From Halobacteriales archaeon QS_9_68_42 (GTDB taxonomy: Archaea; Halobacteriota; Halobacteria; Halobacteriales; Haloarculaceae), in assembly GCA_003022905.1 (NCBI GenBank), contig PXSE01000142.1, positions 1 through 11,311 on the forward strand: a stretch of DNA of 11,311 nucleotides, read 5' to 3'. Below, one piece after another: positions 1-6,299 of the stretch. Position numbers and translations under genes: made by a program. The notes below the pieces were generated by a model, which was given only the letters and a program-made list of their open reading frames with translations, did not search any database and was not told where the DNA came from. Every line of letters begins with the position of its first letter. Position 1 is the stretch's first letter.

Positions 1-1
1 G

Positions 2-886
2 GAAGAGCGCGGCGCCGACCACGTGGTCGTCCTCTCGCACCTGGGCCGGGCCGACGACCGACTCGCGGCCGCCTGCGACGTCGACGTGATACTCGGGGGT
101 CACGTCCACTCCGAGCGAATCGAGCGGGTCGCCGGAACCCTGCTAACCCGCCCCGGTGACGGCGGCCGGGCGGTGCTGGAGGTCGACCTTGAGCGCCGCG
201 AGGTGACCCGCCACGCCGTCGAGGAGGCGCCCCTCGATGCGACGCTGGCCGACCGCTACCGGACACGACTCGAGGAGGCCGGCCTCGGGGAGGTGGTCGC
301 CAACGTCGAGGAGCCCATCGCCCGGACCGAGCGCGAGGCGTTCCGCGGCGAGAGCCGGGTCGGCAACTTCGTCGCCGACGCCTATCGGTGGGCCGCAGAG
401 CGCGAACTCGGGACCGACCCGCCGGTGGTCGGCCTCCAGAACAGCGGCGGCATCCGGACCGGCCCGCCACTCGCCGGCGCGGTGACCGTCGCCGACCTGG
501 TGAGTCTGGTCCCCTTCGAGGAGGCGGTGGCCGTCGTCGAACTGTCCGGCGCGGACCTGCGGTCGGTGCTCCGGGAGGCCGGCGACACCACCGGCTTCGG
601 CGAGGCCGACTGGTGGCACGCCCACCTCTCGGGGGCGCGGGTGGTGTACGACTACGCCGAGGAAGTAGTGCTGGAGGCGCAGGTTCGCGGCGAGACCGTC
701 GACGACTCGCGGTACCGGCTCGCGGTCTCGGAGTTCCTCCTGAACACCGACGCCGAGTTTCCGACCCTGACCGAACGCGACGCGGTCAGTCGCCTCGACA
801 CCCAGTACGAGGTGCTGACCGACTACGCCCGGTCGGTCGGCATCGACCCCGAGCTGGAGGGTCGAATCGTCCGCCGGGGGCTCTGA
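2..886 (+). CDS. 5'-nucleotidase / UshA-like metallophosphoesterase, C-terminal part (5' end outside window)
   Basis: The reading frame is open from the first bases and ends in TGA at 884-886, so 294 C-terminal residues are visible. Counting from the first full codon, the end of a calcineurin-like metallophosphoesterase domain is present: SHLG near residue 13, then GGHVH at 32-36, the last metal-binding motif of the family (GGHDH in UshA). A linker leads into the 5'-nucleotidase C-terminal domain, with NSGGIR at about 147-152 and the substrate-pocket segment SEFLLNTDAEFP near 243-254. Family members hydrolyse nucleotides or related phosphate esters with two metal ions. The N-terminus is missing, so signal peptide and location cannot be judged. 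The substrate is uncertain; family assignment is firm. The gene ends about 190 bp before the convergent YcaO gene. Confidence 0.9.
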   Translation, partial: EERGADHVVVLSHLGRADDRLAAACDVDVILGGHVHSERIERVAGTLLTRPGDGGRAVLEVDLERREVTRHAVEEAPLDATLADRYRTRLEEAGLGEVVANVEEPIARTEREAFRGESRVGNFVADAYRWAAERELGTDPPVVGLQNSGGIRTGPPLAGAVTVADLVSLVPFEEAVAVVELSGADLRSVLREAGDTTGFGEADWWHAHLSGARVVYDYAEEVVLEAQVRGETVDDSRYRLAVSEFLLNTDAEFPTLTERDAVSRLDTQYEVLTDYARSVGIDPELEGRIVRRGL

Positions 887-934
887 ACGGGGCCACCGGT
901 CGGAAGCTTCGCCCTGCCCCGCCCGGATTCGGCA

Positions 935-1006
935 ATGGCGCACGTCATTGTCCCCGTCCGCTACCCGCTCTCGGCGCACTCCCGGGCGACGCTTAAGCGG
1001 GCCACC
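935..1006 (+). pseudogene. Possible remnant of a universal stress protein (UspA-like) gene
   Basis: An ATG at 935 opens a frame beginning MAHVIVPVRYPLSAHSRATL and continuing KRAT. From memory of haloarchaeal UspA-like proteins, this resembles their start: a first beta strand with a VPV motif, then a helix reading roughly RYPLSxxSxxTLxRA. After about 24 residues the expected helix and second strand do not follow; the frame turns into Gly/Pro-rich sequence that runs into the 3' end of the convergent YcaO gene. I see no promoter or ribosome binding site. I therefore read it as a truncated leftover, possibly removed by the rearrangement that placed ycaO here. A chance match or a short real peptide remains possible. 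Confidence 0.35.
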
Positions 1007-1076
1007 GGGGGCGCTGTCGGCGACGTCCACATCGGGCCATTGCCCGAGCCCGGAGAAAGCGCTCTTCCAGGGTGGG

Positions 1077-2774
1077 TCAGGGGTAGGGGTGGTGCTCGCG
1101 GTCGAGTTGCGGTTCGTAGCCGAACGTCTCCGGCACCGTCCGCGCCCGCTCGCCGAAGTACGCCTCGTCGGTGAACAGCGGCTGCGCCCCGGGGACGACG
1201 GCGCGGACCGCCTCGAAGCCCAGCGATTCGACGTCCCGCGGGGTGAGTCGCGCGCCGTAGGCCTCGAGTCCGGCCGCCTCCAGGCGGTCGAGCAGCGCGT
1301 CCAGTTCCGCCCGCCCCTCCGGTACGGACCCGGGGCCGATCGTCGCCGCCGGCACTGTCGTCGCCGGCGTCACGAACCCTCGGGCCGCCTCCGGGAACGC
1401 CGCGTACCGGCCGATGGTGCCGGACTCCTCTGCGGCCCGGTCCGGCCCCATGCGGCGGAGTTCCAGCCAGTTCTGGACGGCCTCCTCAAGGGCGTTGCAG
1501 GCCGCCCCGCGAGGGTCGAGCGACGCCGCAGACCCGGCCGCGAACCGCGGCCACTCGCCCTCGCGGTGGACGCAGACCGCCACCACCGGCACGTCGACGT
1601 CCTGCGTGAGCGACAGAGCCGTTACCGACAGCCCCTCGCTGCCGGCGCGAGCCGCCAGCGCCTCGAACGCCTCGTCGTCGACGGCCAGGGCGACCGGTTC
1701 GTACGTCGAGTACCACGACAGCATCGCGGCGTCGCGCTCGATGACCTCGTAGAGCCCGGAACACAGCGCCCCGACGCCGCTGTTCCCGAGGCCGAGCCCG
1801 GTCGTGATGGCCGGCCGGATGCGCCGCTCGGGCGGCGGGAACACGACGAATTCGGCCGGCAACTGGACCGTCTCGCCGGTTCCGAGGTGCCGGGCGTCGT
1901 GCCAGGCGTCGACGCTCCCGACCGCGGGCGGCTCGCCCGGCGCGACGAACCGCGCGGGGTCGACCGGCGCCGACGGGTTGGACCGGAACGTCGAGTCGCG
2001 GTAGACGGCCGCGCTGTACCGCTCCAAGGCCTCCCCCAGCGCCTTCATGAAGGCGGGGTCCCAGTCGGCACCGACCCCGGCGGCGTGGTCCGGCGGGTCC
2101 GCCGCCGAGAACGGCGCTGACGCGAGCGTCGCCAGGTAGTAGGGTGCGGGGAACGACTCGGCCTCGCCAACCTCCATGATGGGGCCGAGGCGCTCGTCGA
2201 AGGCGGTCTCGGCCGACGCCAGCGCCGCCTCCAGCGACCGGCCCCCGTCGTCGGTTCGCAGGTCCCGGTCCTCGCCGGCCGCACAGTCGCAGTACGGTAC
2301 CGGGAGCACGCGACGGCTGGCGTGGGGCACCTCGATGACGCCGCCGAGGAGCGGCGATTCGCCGCCCGCCACCAGCGTGGCGAGCTCGCGGCCGGCGACC
2401 GCCCCCGCGAAACGCGCCGTCGCGCTCTCGGCGTCGGCCCCGCCCGTCTCGGCGCCGACGGCCTCGACCCGGCGGCGTAGGCAGTCATAGCAGGCCGTCC
2501 CCGGGGCGTGCCCCGAAACGGCGGCGTTGACGCCGCCGACCGGCCGGCCGCCGACACCGCCCAACTCCACGACCACCAGCGGCGTCTCCGCCCCGGTCGG
2601 CCGGTCCGCTCCGGCCGACTTCCCGACGGGCCTGACGTCGACGGCCACGTCGGCCTGCGCGAGGTCGCCGGCCTCCAGGCGGACGGCGTCGGCGCTTGTA
2701 TCCTCGACGGCGGCAATCACGTTCTCGACGGCGGGCCCCGTGCCCGTGATTCCGATGGTCGTCACCGGCGACAC
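1077..2774 (-). CDS. YcaO-domain protein with N-terminal E1-like/Ocin-ThiF-type domain (azoline- or thioamide-forming type)
   Basis: This 565-residue protein has two parts. Residues 1-170 look like a degenerate Rossmann/E1-like (Ocin-ThiF) domain: a glycine-rich TGTGP near 10-14 and two cysteine pairs, C95/C98 (TACYDCLRRR) and C162/C164 (PYCDCA), placed like the zinc tetrathiolate of cyclodehydratase C domains. Residues about 200-565 form the YcaO domain with its ATP/Mg signature: K244-xxx-E248-xx-E251 (KALGEALER), E343-xx-E346-R-D (YEVIERD) and E430/E431 with Q434 (LEEAVQ). The C-terminus HHPYP recalls the proline-rich PxPxP tail of azoline-forming YcaO enzymes but is shorter. YcaO proteins phosphorylate peptide amide oxygens to make azolines, thioamides or amidines. 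No precursor peptide, dehydrogenase or TfuA is visible nearby. GTG at 2774 is the longest start; AGGTG at 2778-2774 lies 8 nt before a second in-frame GTG at 2765, which may be the true start (562 aa). Domain call is strong; the product is unknown. Confidence 0.88.
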   Translation of the reverse strand: MSPVTTIGITGTGPAVENVIAAVEDTSADAVRLEAGDLAQADVAVDVRPVGKSAGADRPTGAETPLVVVELGGVGGRPVGGVNAAVSGHAPGTACYDCLRRRVEAVGAETGGADAESATARFAGAVAGRELATLVAGGESPLLGGVIEVPHASRRVLPVPYCDCAAGEDRDLRTDDGGRSLEAALASAETAFDERLGPIMEVGEAESFPAPYYLATLASAPFSAADPPDHAAGVGADWDPAFMKALGEALERYSAAVYRDSTFRSNPSAPVDPARFVAPGEPPAVGSVDAWHDARHLGTGETVQLPAEFVVFPPPERRIRPAITTGLGLGNSGVGALCSGLYEVIERDAAMLSWYSTYEPVALAVDDEAFEALAARAGSEGLSVTALSLTQDVDVPVVAVCVHREGEWPRFAAGSAASLDPRGAACNALEEAVQNWLELRRMGPDRAAEESGTIGRYAAFPEAARGFVTPATTVPAATIGPGSVPEGRAELDALLDRLEAAGLEAYGARLTPRDVESLGFEAVRAVVPGAQPLFTDEAYFGERARTVPETFGYEPQLDREHHPYP

Positions 2775-2879
2775 ACCTGGGGGTGGCGGCGCGGTGGCTC
2801 CTCGCAGTCGGCGGGCGAGACACTACGGTCGGGCGGTACCTTAGTGGCGTACATACCGTCGGCTACGGGTGTGGAGTCG

Positions 2880-2884
2880 AAAAA
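2880..2884 (-). terminator. Poly-T transcription terminator after the tbsP-like gene
   Basis: Read on the minus strand, a run of five T lies about 14 nt beyond the regulator's TAG stop (2898-2900). Short oligo-T tracts are the usual intrinsic terminators in haloarchaea. It suggests that the regulator and the downstream ycaO gene (124 bp away) are separate transcripts. Position and base run are seen; function is inferred. Confidence 0.45.
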
Positions 2885-2897
2885 GGTGCGGCGGTGC

Positions 2898-3707
2898 CTA
2901 CGCGGCGAGCATCGACTGTGCGACGTTTGCGAGTTCGCTGTTGCCGGCCTCCGTGAGTCGCTCGTCGCCGAGCTTCAAACGGAGGCGCGGCCGGCCCACG
3001 TTGATGGGAACCTTCTCGGTGTCGATGAGCCCCATCTCCTCGAGACGGCTCTTGGTCCGCGAGAAGGTGGCCTTCGAGGCGATGCCGACGTCTTCGCCCC
3101 ACTTGGAGATGTCGTACAGCAGGTCTTCATTCTTGGCGGCCACCAGGATGGAGATGGTCACCTCGTCGAGGCCGTCGCCGTTGCCGCGGGCGGTCTCCAG
3201 GGAGTCAAGCACGGAATCGAAGTCCTCGGCGGTCGGCTCGCCGAGGTCCTCCTTCAGGGAGTGACGGACGCGCGACAGCGCGGGCGTCCGGAGGTCGAAG
3301 GGCTCGGCGCCCTCCCAGGCCTCCTCGAACCGCGCGGCAGCGCCGGAGACGAACGCCTCATCGTCCGTCGAGAGCCCGGCGGCGTGCTCGCCGGCCGTCA
3401 CCAGCGCGACGACCGCGGAGTCGGTGACAACGAGCGTGTTTGCGTCGCCTTCGGCGGCGCGGAGTTCGAGGCTGCCGGCATCGACGTGGTCGGCGGCCGC
3501 GCCCGCCACCAGGAAGTCGTCCATCACGTCCTTCAGCGTCGATTCGGAGGCCAGCAGTCGTACGGTCGGCGTGTCGGCGTCCAGCACTCCGACCAGTTCC
3601 TCGATGGTGTCGGTCGTGGGGTTGATGAGGTACAGTTCGTCGTTGGCGGCGGTGAGCATCTCGTCGAGAACGTCGGCGAGAGTGCTTTCAGTCACGTTTG
3701 ATTCCAT
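2898..3707 (-). CDS. tbsP: TbsP-like winged-helix transcriptional regulator
   Basis: A 269-residue acidic protein starting MESNVTESTLADVLDEML. Residues 1-140 form an alpha/beta sensor-like region with alternating strands (DELYLINP, TVRLLAS, TLVVTDSAVVAL). Residues about 181-250 form a winged helix-turn-helix, with a probable recognition helix at 211-224 (SKATFSRTKSRLEE) and a wing around 227-247 (LIDTEKVPINVGRPRLRLKL). Layout and sequence match what I recall of the haloarchaeal TbsP (DUF5821) family. In Haloferax volcanii, TbsP acts with TrmB on gapII in the switch between glycolysis and gluconeogenesis. I chose the ATG at 3707 over an upstream in-frame ATG at 3791. A TATA box sits about 33 nt before 3707, and the extra 28 residues would span that promoter and be poorly acidic. 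Orthology is likely; the targets here are unknown. Confidence 0.8.
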   Translation of the reverse strand: MESNVTESTLADVLDEMLTAANDELYLINPTTDTIEELVGVLDADTPTVRLLASESTLKDVMDDFLVAGAAADHVDAGSLELRAAEGDANTLVVTDSAVVALVTAGEHAAGLSTDDEAFVSGAAARFEEAWEGAEPFDLRTPALSRVRHSLKEDLGEPTAEDFDSVLDSLETARGNGDGLDEVTISILVAAKNEDLLYDISKWGEDVGIASKATFSRTKSRLEEMGLIDTEKVPINVGRPRLRLKLGDERLTEAGNSELANVAQSMLAA

Positions 3708-3730
3708 TGACCTATTAGTTGGAACGGTGC

Positions 3731-3755
3731 CCGGACTATTTAATATTAGTACCGG
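3731..3755 (-). promoter_or_regulatory. tbsP-like promoter with inverted repeat enclosing the TATA box
   Basis: On the minus strand an AT-rich box (ATATTAAA within TAATATTAAATAG) is centred about 33-35 nt upstream of the ATG at 3707, giving a near-leaderless transcript. It is framed by CCGGACTA (3731-3738) and TAGTaCCGG (3747-3755), an 8-bp inverted repeat with one bulged base around an 8-bp core. A protein bound there would block the TATA box. The symmetry is seen in the sequence; the operator role is inferred. Confidence 0.6.
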
Positions 3756-3774
3756 ATCGACATGAAAACTCAGA

Positions 3775-3790
3775 GAAAAATATAAATACA
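3775..3790 (-). terminator. T-rich terminator-like tract after the CHAT gene
   Basis: Read on the minus strand, a TATTTATATTTTTCTC tract begins about 45 nt past the CHAT gene stop (3833-3835). It is a plausible oligo-T termination region that separates the CHAT transcript from the tbsP-like promoter. The same AT-rich stretch read on the plus strand contains TATAAATA, but no plus-strand gene follows it. Confidence 0.4.
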
Positions 3791-3832
3791 AGAACGGTCT
3801 CTCCGAGACGACACGCGCCGGTCGAGGAGCCG

Positions 3833-5746
3833 CTACTCGGCCAGTTCACGCGCCAGCTCGTCCGTCCAGCGGAGTCGACCCTCGTACCGGACGGGCGAGG
3901 AGCGGCGCTCGAGCAGTTCCCGGAGTTCGGCCGGTCCGACGGTCGCCCTCGCGGCGGTCCCGCAGGGGCGCTCGGCGCCGTCGAAGGGGTCGACGTACCG
4001 TCGGCCCGCGCTGTCGGGTGCCGTCGCGTCGTACTCCACGGCGAACCCGCCGTCGGTCCGCCCGATCTTGAACACGTCGGCGACGCCACGCGGCGGCCGG
4101 AGGCGGTGGGTGCCGTCCCCCACGACGACGTAGTCCCGGCCGGCCAGTATCTCGCCGCGGGCCAACGATAGCGCGCGGTCGAAGGCAAACCCGCTGGCGA
4201 GCAACTCCGCGAACGCGGTGCCGACGCTGACCGCCTGGTCGTCGAGCACCGTCGTCAGCGTCACTGCGCCGACGCTTGCGCCGCGTCGGACGAGGTCGTA
4301 CCCCTCGTGGTAGGAGCCACAGGAGTTCAAAAAGAAGGCGTCGGCGCCGCAGGTATCGAGGTCGGCGGCCGCCAAGCGGCCGTCCGGGCAGACGAGCCCC
4401 CCGACCTCGCAGTGGCCGATGAAGTGTACTAAGTCGCTCGACCGTTCGAACAGGGCCGCCAGTTCCGCCGTCGGGAGGCGGTCGTGGACTTGGATGTCGA
4501 CATCCCGACCGGTCAGCCGTCGCCGATACACGTCAGCGACCGACCCCTCCGAGCGCATCGCCTCGTCGTTGCAGACCACCTCCACCTCGAACGTCTCGCC
4601 GGCCCGACTGCCGCCGTCGCCCAGCAGCGTGAACGCCTCGACGGGCGTCCCCTCCCCACGCCAGGCGTGGAACCGCGAGTCCGCCAATGAGGGGTCGACT
4701 GCCTCGACGCTCGCGGTCTCCCCGCGGAAGAACTCTTCGAGGCTTCGTTTCAGGAGCGCCCGGGGGTCCAGTTCCGAGGCCTCCGCCGGATGCACTAGAC
4801 TCAGGCGGTCGAGCAGGAACGGCAGGTACCGCCCGTTCCGGACGTCGTCGTCGACGTAGGTTGCAAGCGGCCACGTCGGCCCCGAGGGGACGTTGCCCGA
4901 CAGGACCGTCCGGAGCCGCTCGGCCGGCGGCGCCTCCTGGAGTCGGTCGATGTCCTCGAGGTCGACGGCCAGCGGCCCCGTCTCGCCCGGCACCGAGCGG
5001 AGCCGGACGTCCAGCCCACAGAGCCGCCGGAGCAGGTCGCCGGCCTCCTCGGCGAACTCCGGCAGTCGCCCGAACTCGTGCTCGAGGCTGTCGGCCCGAA
5101 GCGTGGGCGCCCCCGGTTCGGTCACGAGGTCGGCGCCGAGGTAGTACGCGAGCGGCGCGGCGACCAGCACTGCCGCCGCGTTCGGGCGGACGGCCACCGT
5201 CGGCGCGTCGGGGTCCGGGTCGGGGTCAACGCCGTCGTCGCCGAACGTCACGAGCGGCGTCCGCGGCCGATAGCCGGGGTGGGACCGCTCCGGGCCGCCC
5301 GTCTCGTGGGTTCGAGCGGCGACGGTCACGGCCCGGGCCAGCCCCGTCGATGTCGCCGGGACGGTCACCGTCTCCCGGGGCGGCCGCGACGCCCGGAACC
5401 CGACTGTCACCGCCGTCCGCCCGGGAAACCGAAGCCACGGCTCGTCGTCGCCCTCCAGCGTCGCCGGCCCCTCGAAGGCGATCCTCGTCTCTACGTCGGC
5501 GTCGACGGCCACCTCGTGGACACCTTCGGGGAGACGTCCGCCCGTCTGCAGGTTCGCCCCGTCGGCGAGCGTCGTGCTCCCGGCCGGGAGTTCGACCCCG
5601 TGCGTCGCGCCCACCGCGATCGCGTCCACCCGCGAGGCGAGCGCGGGGGCGTCCCTGCACGGCCGCCAGCCGTCGACGCCGACCGCCACGGTCGCACGCT
5701 CGGCGAACGCGTGGAGGCCGTCGTCCGTTGCGGCCCACTCGACCAT
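3833..5746 (-). CDS. CHAT-domain (caspase-like) protein
   Basis: A 637-residue protein. Residues 1-165 are rich in short beta strands and hydrophobic turns, with no family I recognise. An acidic Asp-Pro linker (DPDPDPD, 174-180) follows, then a mostly helical part (about 184-350). Residues about 365-545 form the CHAT domain, a clan CD caspase/separase-like fold. It has the catalytic pair H445 (LVHFIGHCEVGG) and C476 (FFLNSCGSYHEG) at the ends of adjacent strands, then typical downstream elements (GAVTLTTVLDD and FAELLASGFAFDRALSLAR). A 90-residue tail follows. Both dyad residues are intact, so protease activity is plausible. There is no signal peptide or TM segment, so it is probably cytoplasmic. 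Unlike many CHAT proteins it lacks a TPR array. The ATG at 5746 is preceded at about 29 nt by a TATA-like TTCTATACA. No partner is encoded alongside; the substrate is unknown. Confidence 0.85.
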   Translation of the reverse strand: MVEWAATDDGLHAFAERATVAVGVDGWRPCRDAPALASRVDAIAVGATHGVELPAGSTTLADGANLQTGGRLPEGVHEVAVDADVETRIAFEGPATLEGDDEPWLRFPGRTAVTVGFRASRPPRETVTVPATSTGLARAVTVAARTHETGGPERSHPGYRPRTPLVTFGDDGVDPDPDPDAPTVAVRPNAAAVLVAAPLAYYLGADLVTEPGAPTLRADSLEHEFGRLPEFAEEAGDLLRRLCGLDVRLRSVPGETGPLAVDLEDIDRLQEAPPAERLRTVLSGNVPSGPTWPLATYVDDDVRNGRYLPFLLDRLSLVHPAEASELDPRALLKRSLEEFFRGETASVEAVDPSLADSRFHAWRGEGTPVEAFTLLGDGGSRAGETFEVEVVCNDEAMRSEGSVADVYRRRLTGRDVDIQVHDRLPTAELAALFERSSDLVHFIGHCEVGGLVCPDGRLAAADLDTCGADAFFLNSCGSYHEGYDLVRRGASVGAVTLTTVLDDQAVSVGTAFAELLASGFAFDRALSLARGEILAGRDYVVVGDGTHRLRPPRGVADVFKIGRTDGGFAVEYDATAPDSAGRRYVDPFDGAERPCGTAARATVGPAELRELLERRSSPVRYEGRLRWTDELARELAE

Positions 5747-5770
5747 CCATCTCGTTCGTGGTCGGCAGGC

Positions 5771-5780
5771 TGTATAGAAC
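5771..5780 (-). promoter_or_regulatory. Putative TATA box of the CHAT gene
   Basis: The minus strand reads GTTCTATACA here, centred about 29 nt upstream of the ATG at 5746. This is the spacing expected for a leaderless haloarchaeal transcript. It supports this start codon over the overlapping out-of-frame ATG at 5750. Confidence 0.5.
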
Positions 5781-5967
5781 TGTCCCTTGGCAGAACGGCG
5801 GTGTTTAGTTACGCGATGGCTGGCCGGTCACCCGGCGTCGTGCTGGATCTCGAATGGGGCCGACCGCTCGCGTAGCGAGGCCGAGCGAGCCCAGCGAGGG
5901 AGGCCTCGTGACGAAGCGAGCGGGAGGAGCGACGTAAGGAGCGACGACACGGGAGCGTGGGTCGAAA

Positions 5968-5986
5968 GACGGCTCCGCGAGCCGTC
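5968..5986. repeat. Perfect hairpin, 8-bp stem with 3-nt loop
   Basis: GACGGCTC, loop CGC, GAGCCGTC. It lies in the purine-skewed gap between the CHAT gene and glyA. No T-run follows on either strand, so it does not look like a classical terminator. Confidence 0.7.
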
Positions 5987-6096
5987 GTTCGTCATCCCGG
6001 AAATCGCTAATTGCCGGAGACGGCGAGGCCGAGCGATCGAAGGGAGGGAGGTCTTGAGGCGGAGCGGCGTCCTTGCGAGTGAAGCGAGCGAGGGCT

Positions 6097-6117
6097 CGGC
6101 AGAGCAAAGCTCTGCCG
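6097..6117. repeat. Perfect hairpin, 9-bp stem with AAA loop
   Basis: CGGCAGAGC, loop AAA, GCTCTGCCG. This is the second perfect short palindrome in the same skewed gap, again without an adjacent T-run. It could fold in RNA if the region is transcribed, or be a remnant of a dispersed palindromic element. Confidence 0.7.
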
Positions 6118-6299
6118 GCGACCGCAGGGAGCCGCGGAGCGCAGCGAGGCCCAGCCCGCGAGCGGGAGGGGACGTTCGGAAACGCCGTCTTCACTGCCGA
6201 CGTACGCTACTCCCTCGTAGCTACACACTGCCGGCGGAACACCGGCCGCACTCGCCGTGAACGGGTAGCTTCTTGTTCCACCGCGCCCCATACACAGTT

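Larger units (their letters stand above)
5781..6299. other. Non-coding gap with purine-skewed GAGCGA-type low-complexity sequence
   Basis: Between the divergent CHAT and glyA genes, the plus strand from about 5868 to 6175 is dominated by G and A with recurring GAGCGA, GCGAGC and GAAGCGAG words. It includes short perfect hairpins. Several frames stay open here, but their translations are Arg/Ser/Gly-rich and unlike any family, so I call no gene. The last 100 bp before glyA are less skewed and must hold its promoter, although I cannot point to a convincing TATA box. Confidence 0.6.

Noticed and set aside
990..999. Palindrome CGCTTAAGCG as a possible TATA box
   Set aside because: It lies inside the UspA-like codons (Leu-Lys) and no gene begins 25-35 nt away on either strand.
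143..1030. 295-codon minus-strand frame opposite the 5'-nucleotidase gene
   Set aside because: It is a GC-rich antisense shadow; the plus-strand product has clear family motifs and this one has none.
948..2120. 390-codon plus-strand frame opposite ycaO
   Set aside because: The product is Arg-rich, without motifs, and antisense to a strongly recognisable gene.
2508..3701. 397-codon plus-strand frame opposite the regulator
   Set aside because: The complementary frame encodes a TbsP-like protein with promoter and winged helix; this one matches nothing.
3705..3791. Longer start for the TbsP-like regulator at the ATG at 3791
   Set aside because: The extra 28 codons cross the TATA box and inverted repeat and give a non-acidic leader unlike the rest of the protein.
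4687..5808. 373-codon plus-strand frame opposite the CHAT gene
   Set aside because: Its Arg/Pro/Ser-rich composition is typical of antisense frames in GC-rich haloarchaeal DNA.
5787..6291. Several overlapping frames of 76-157 codons in the gap before glyA
   Set aside because: They arise from low-complexity GAGCGA sequence, their products are Arg/Ser/Gly-rich, and no start signal is seen.
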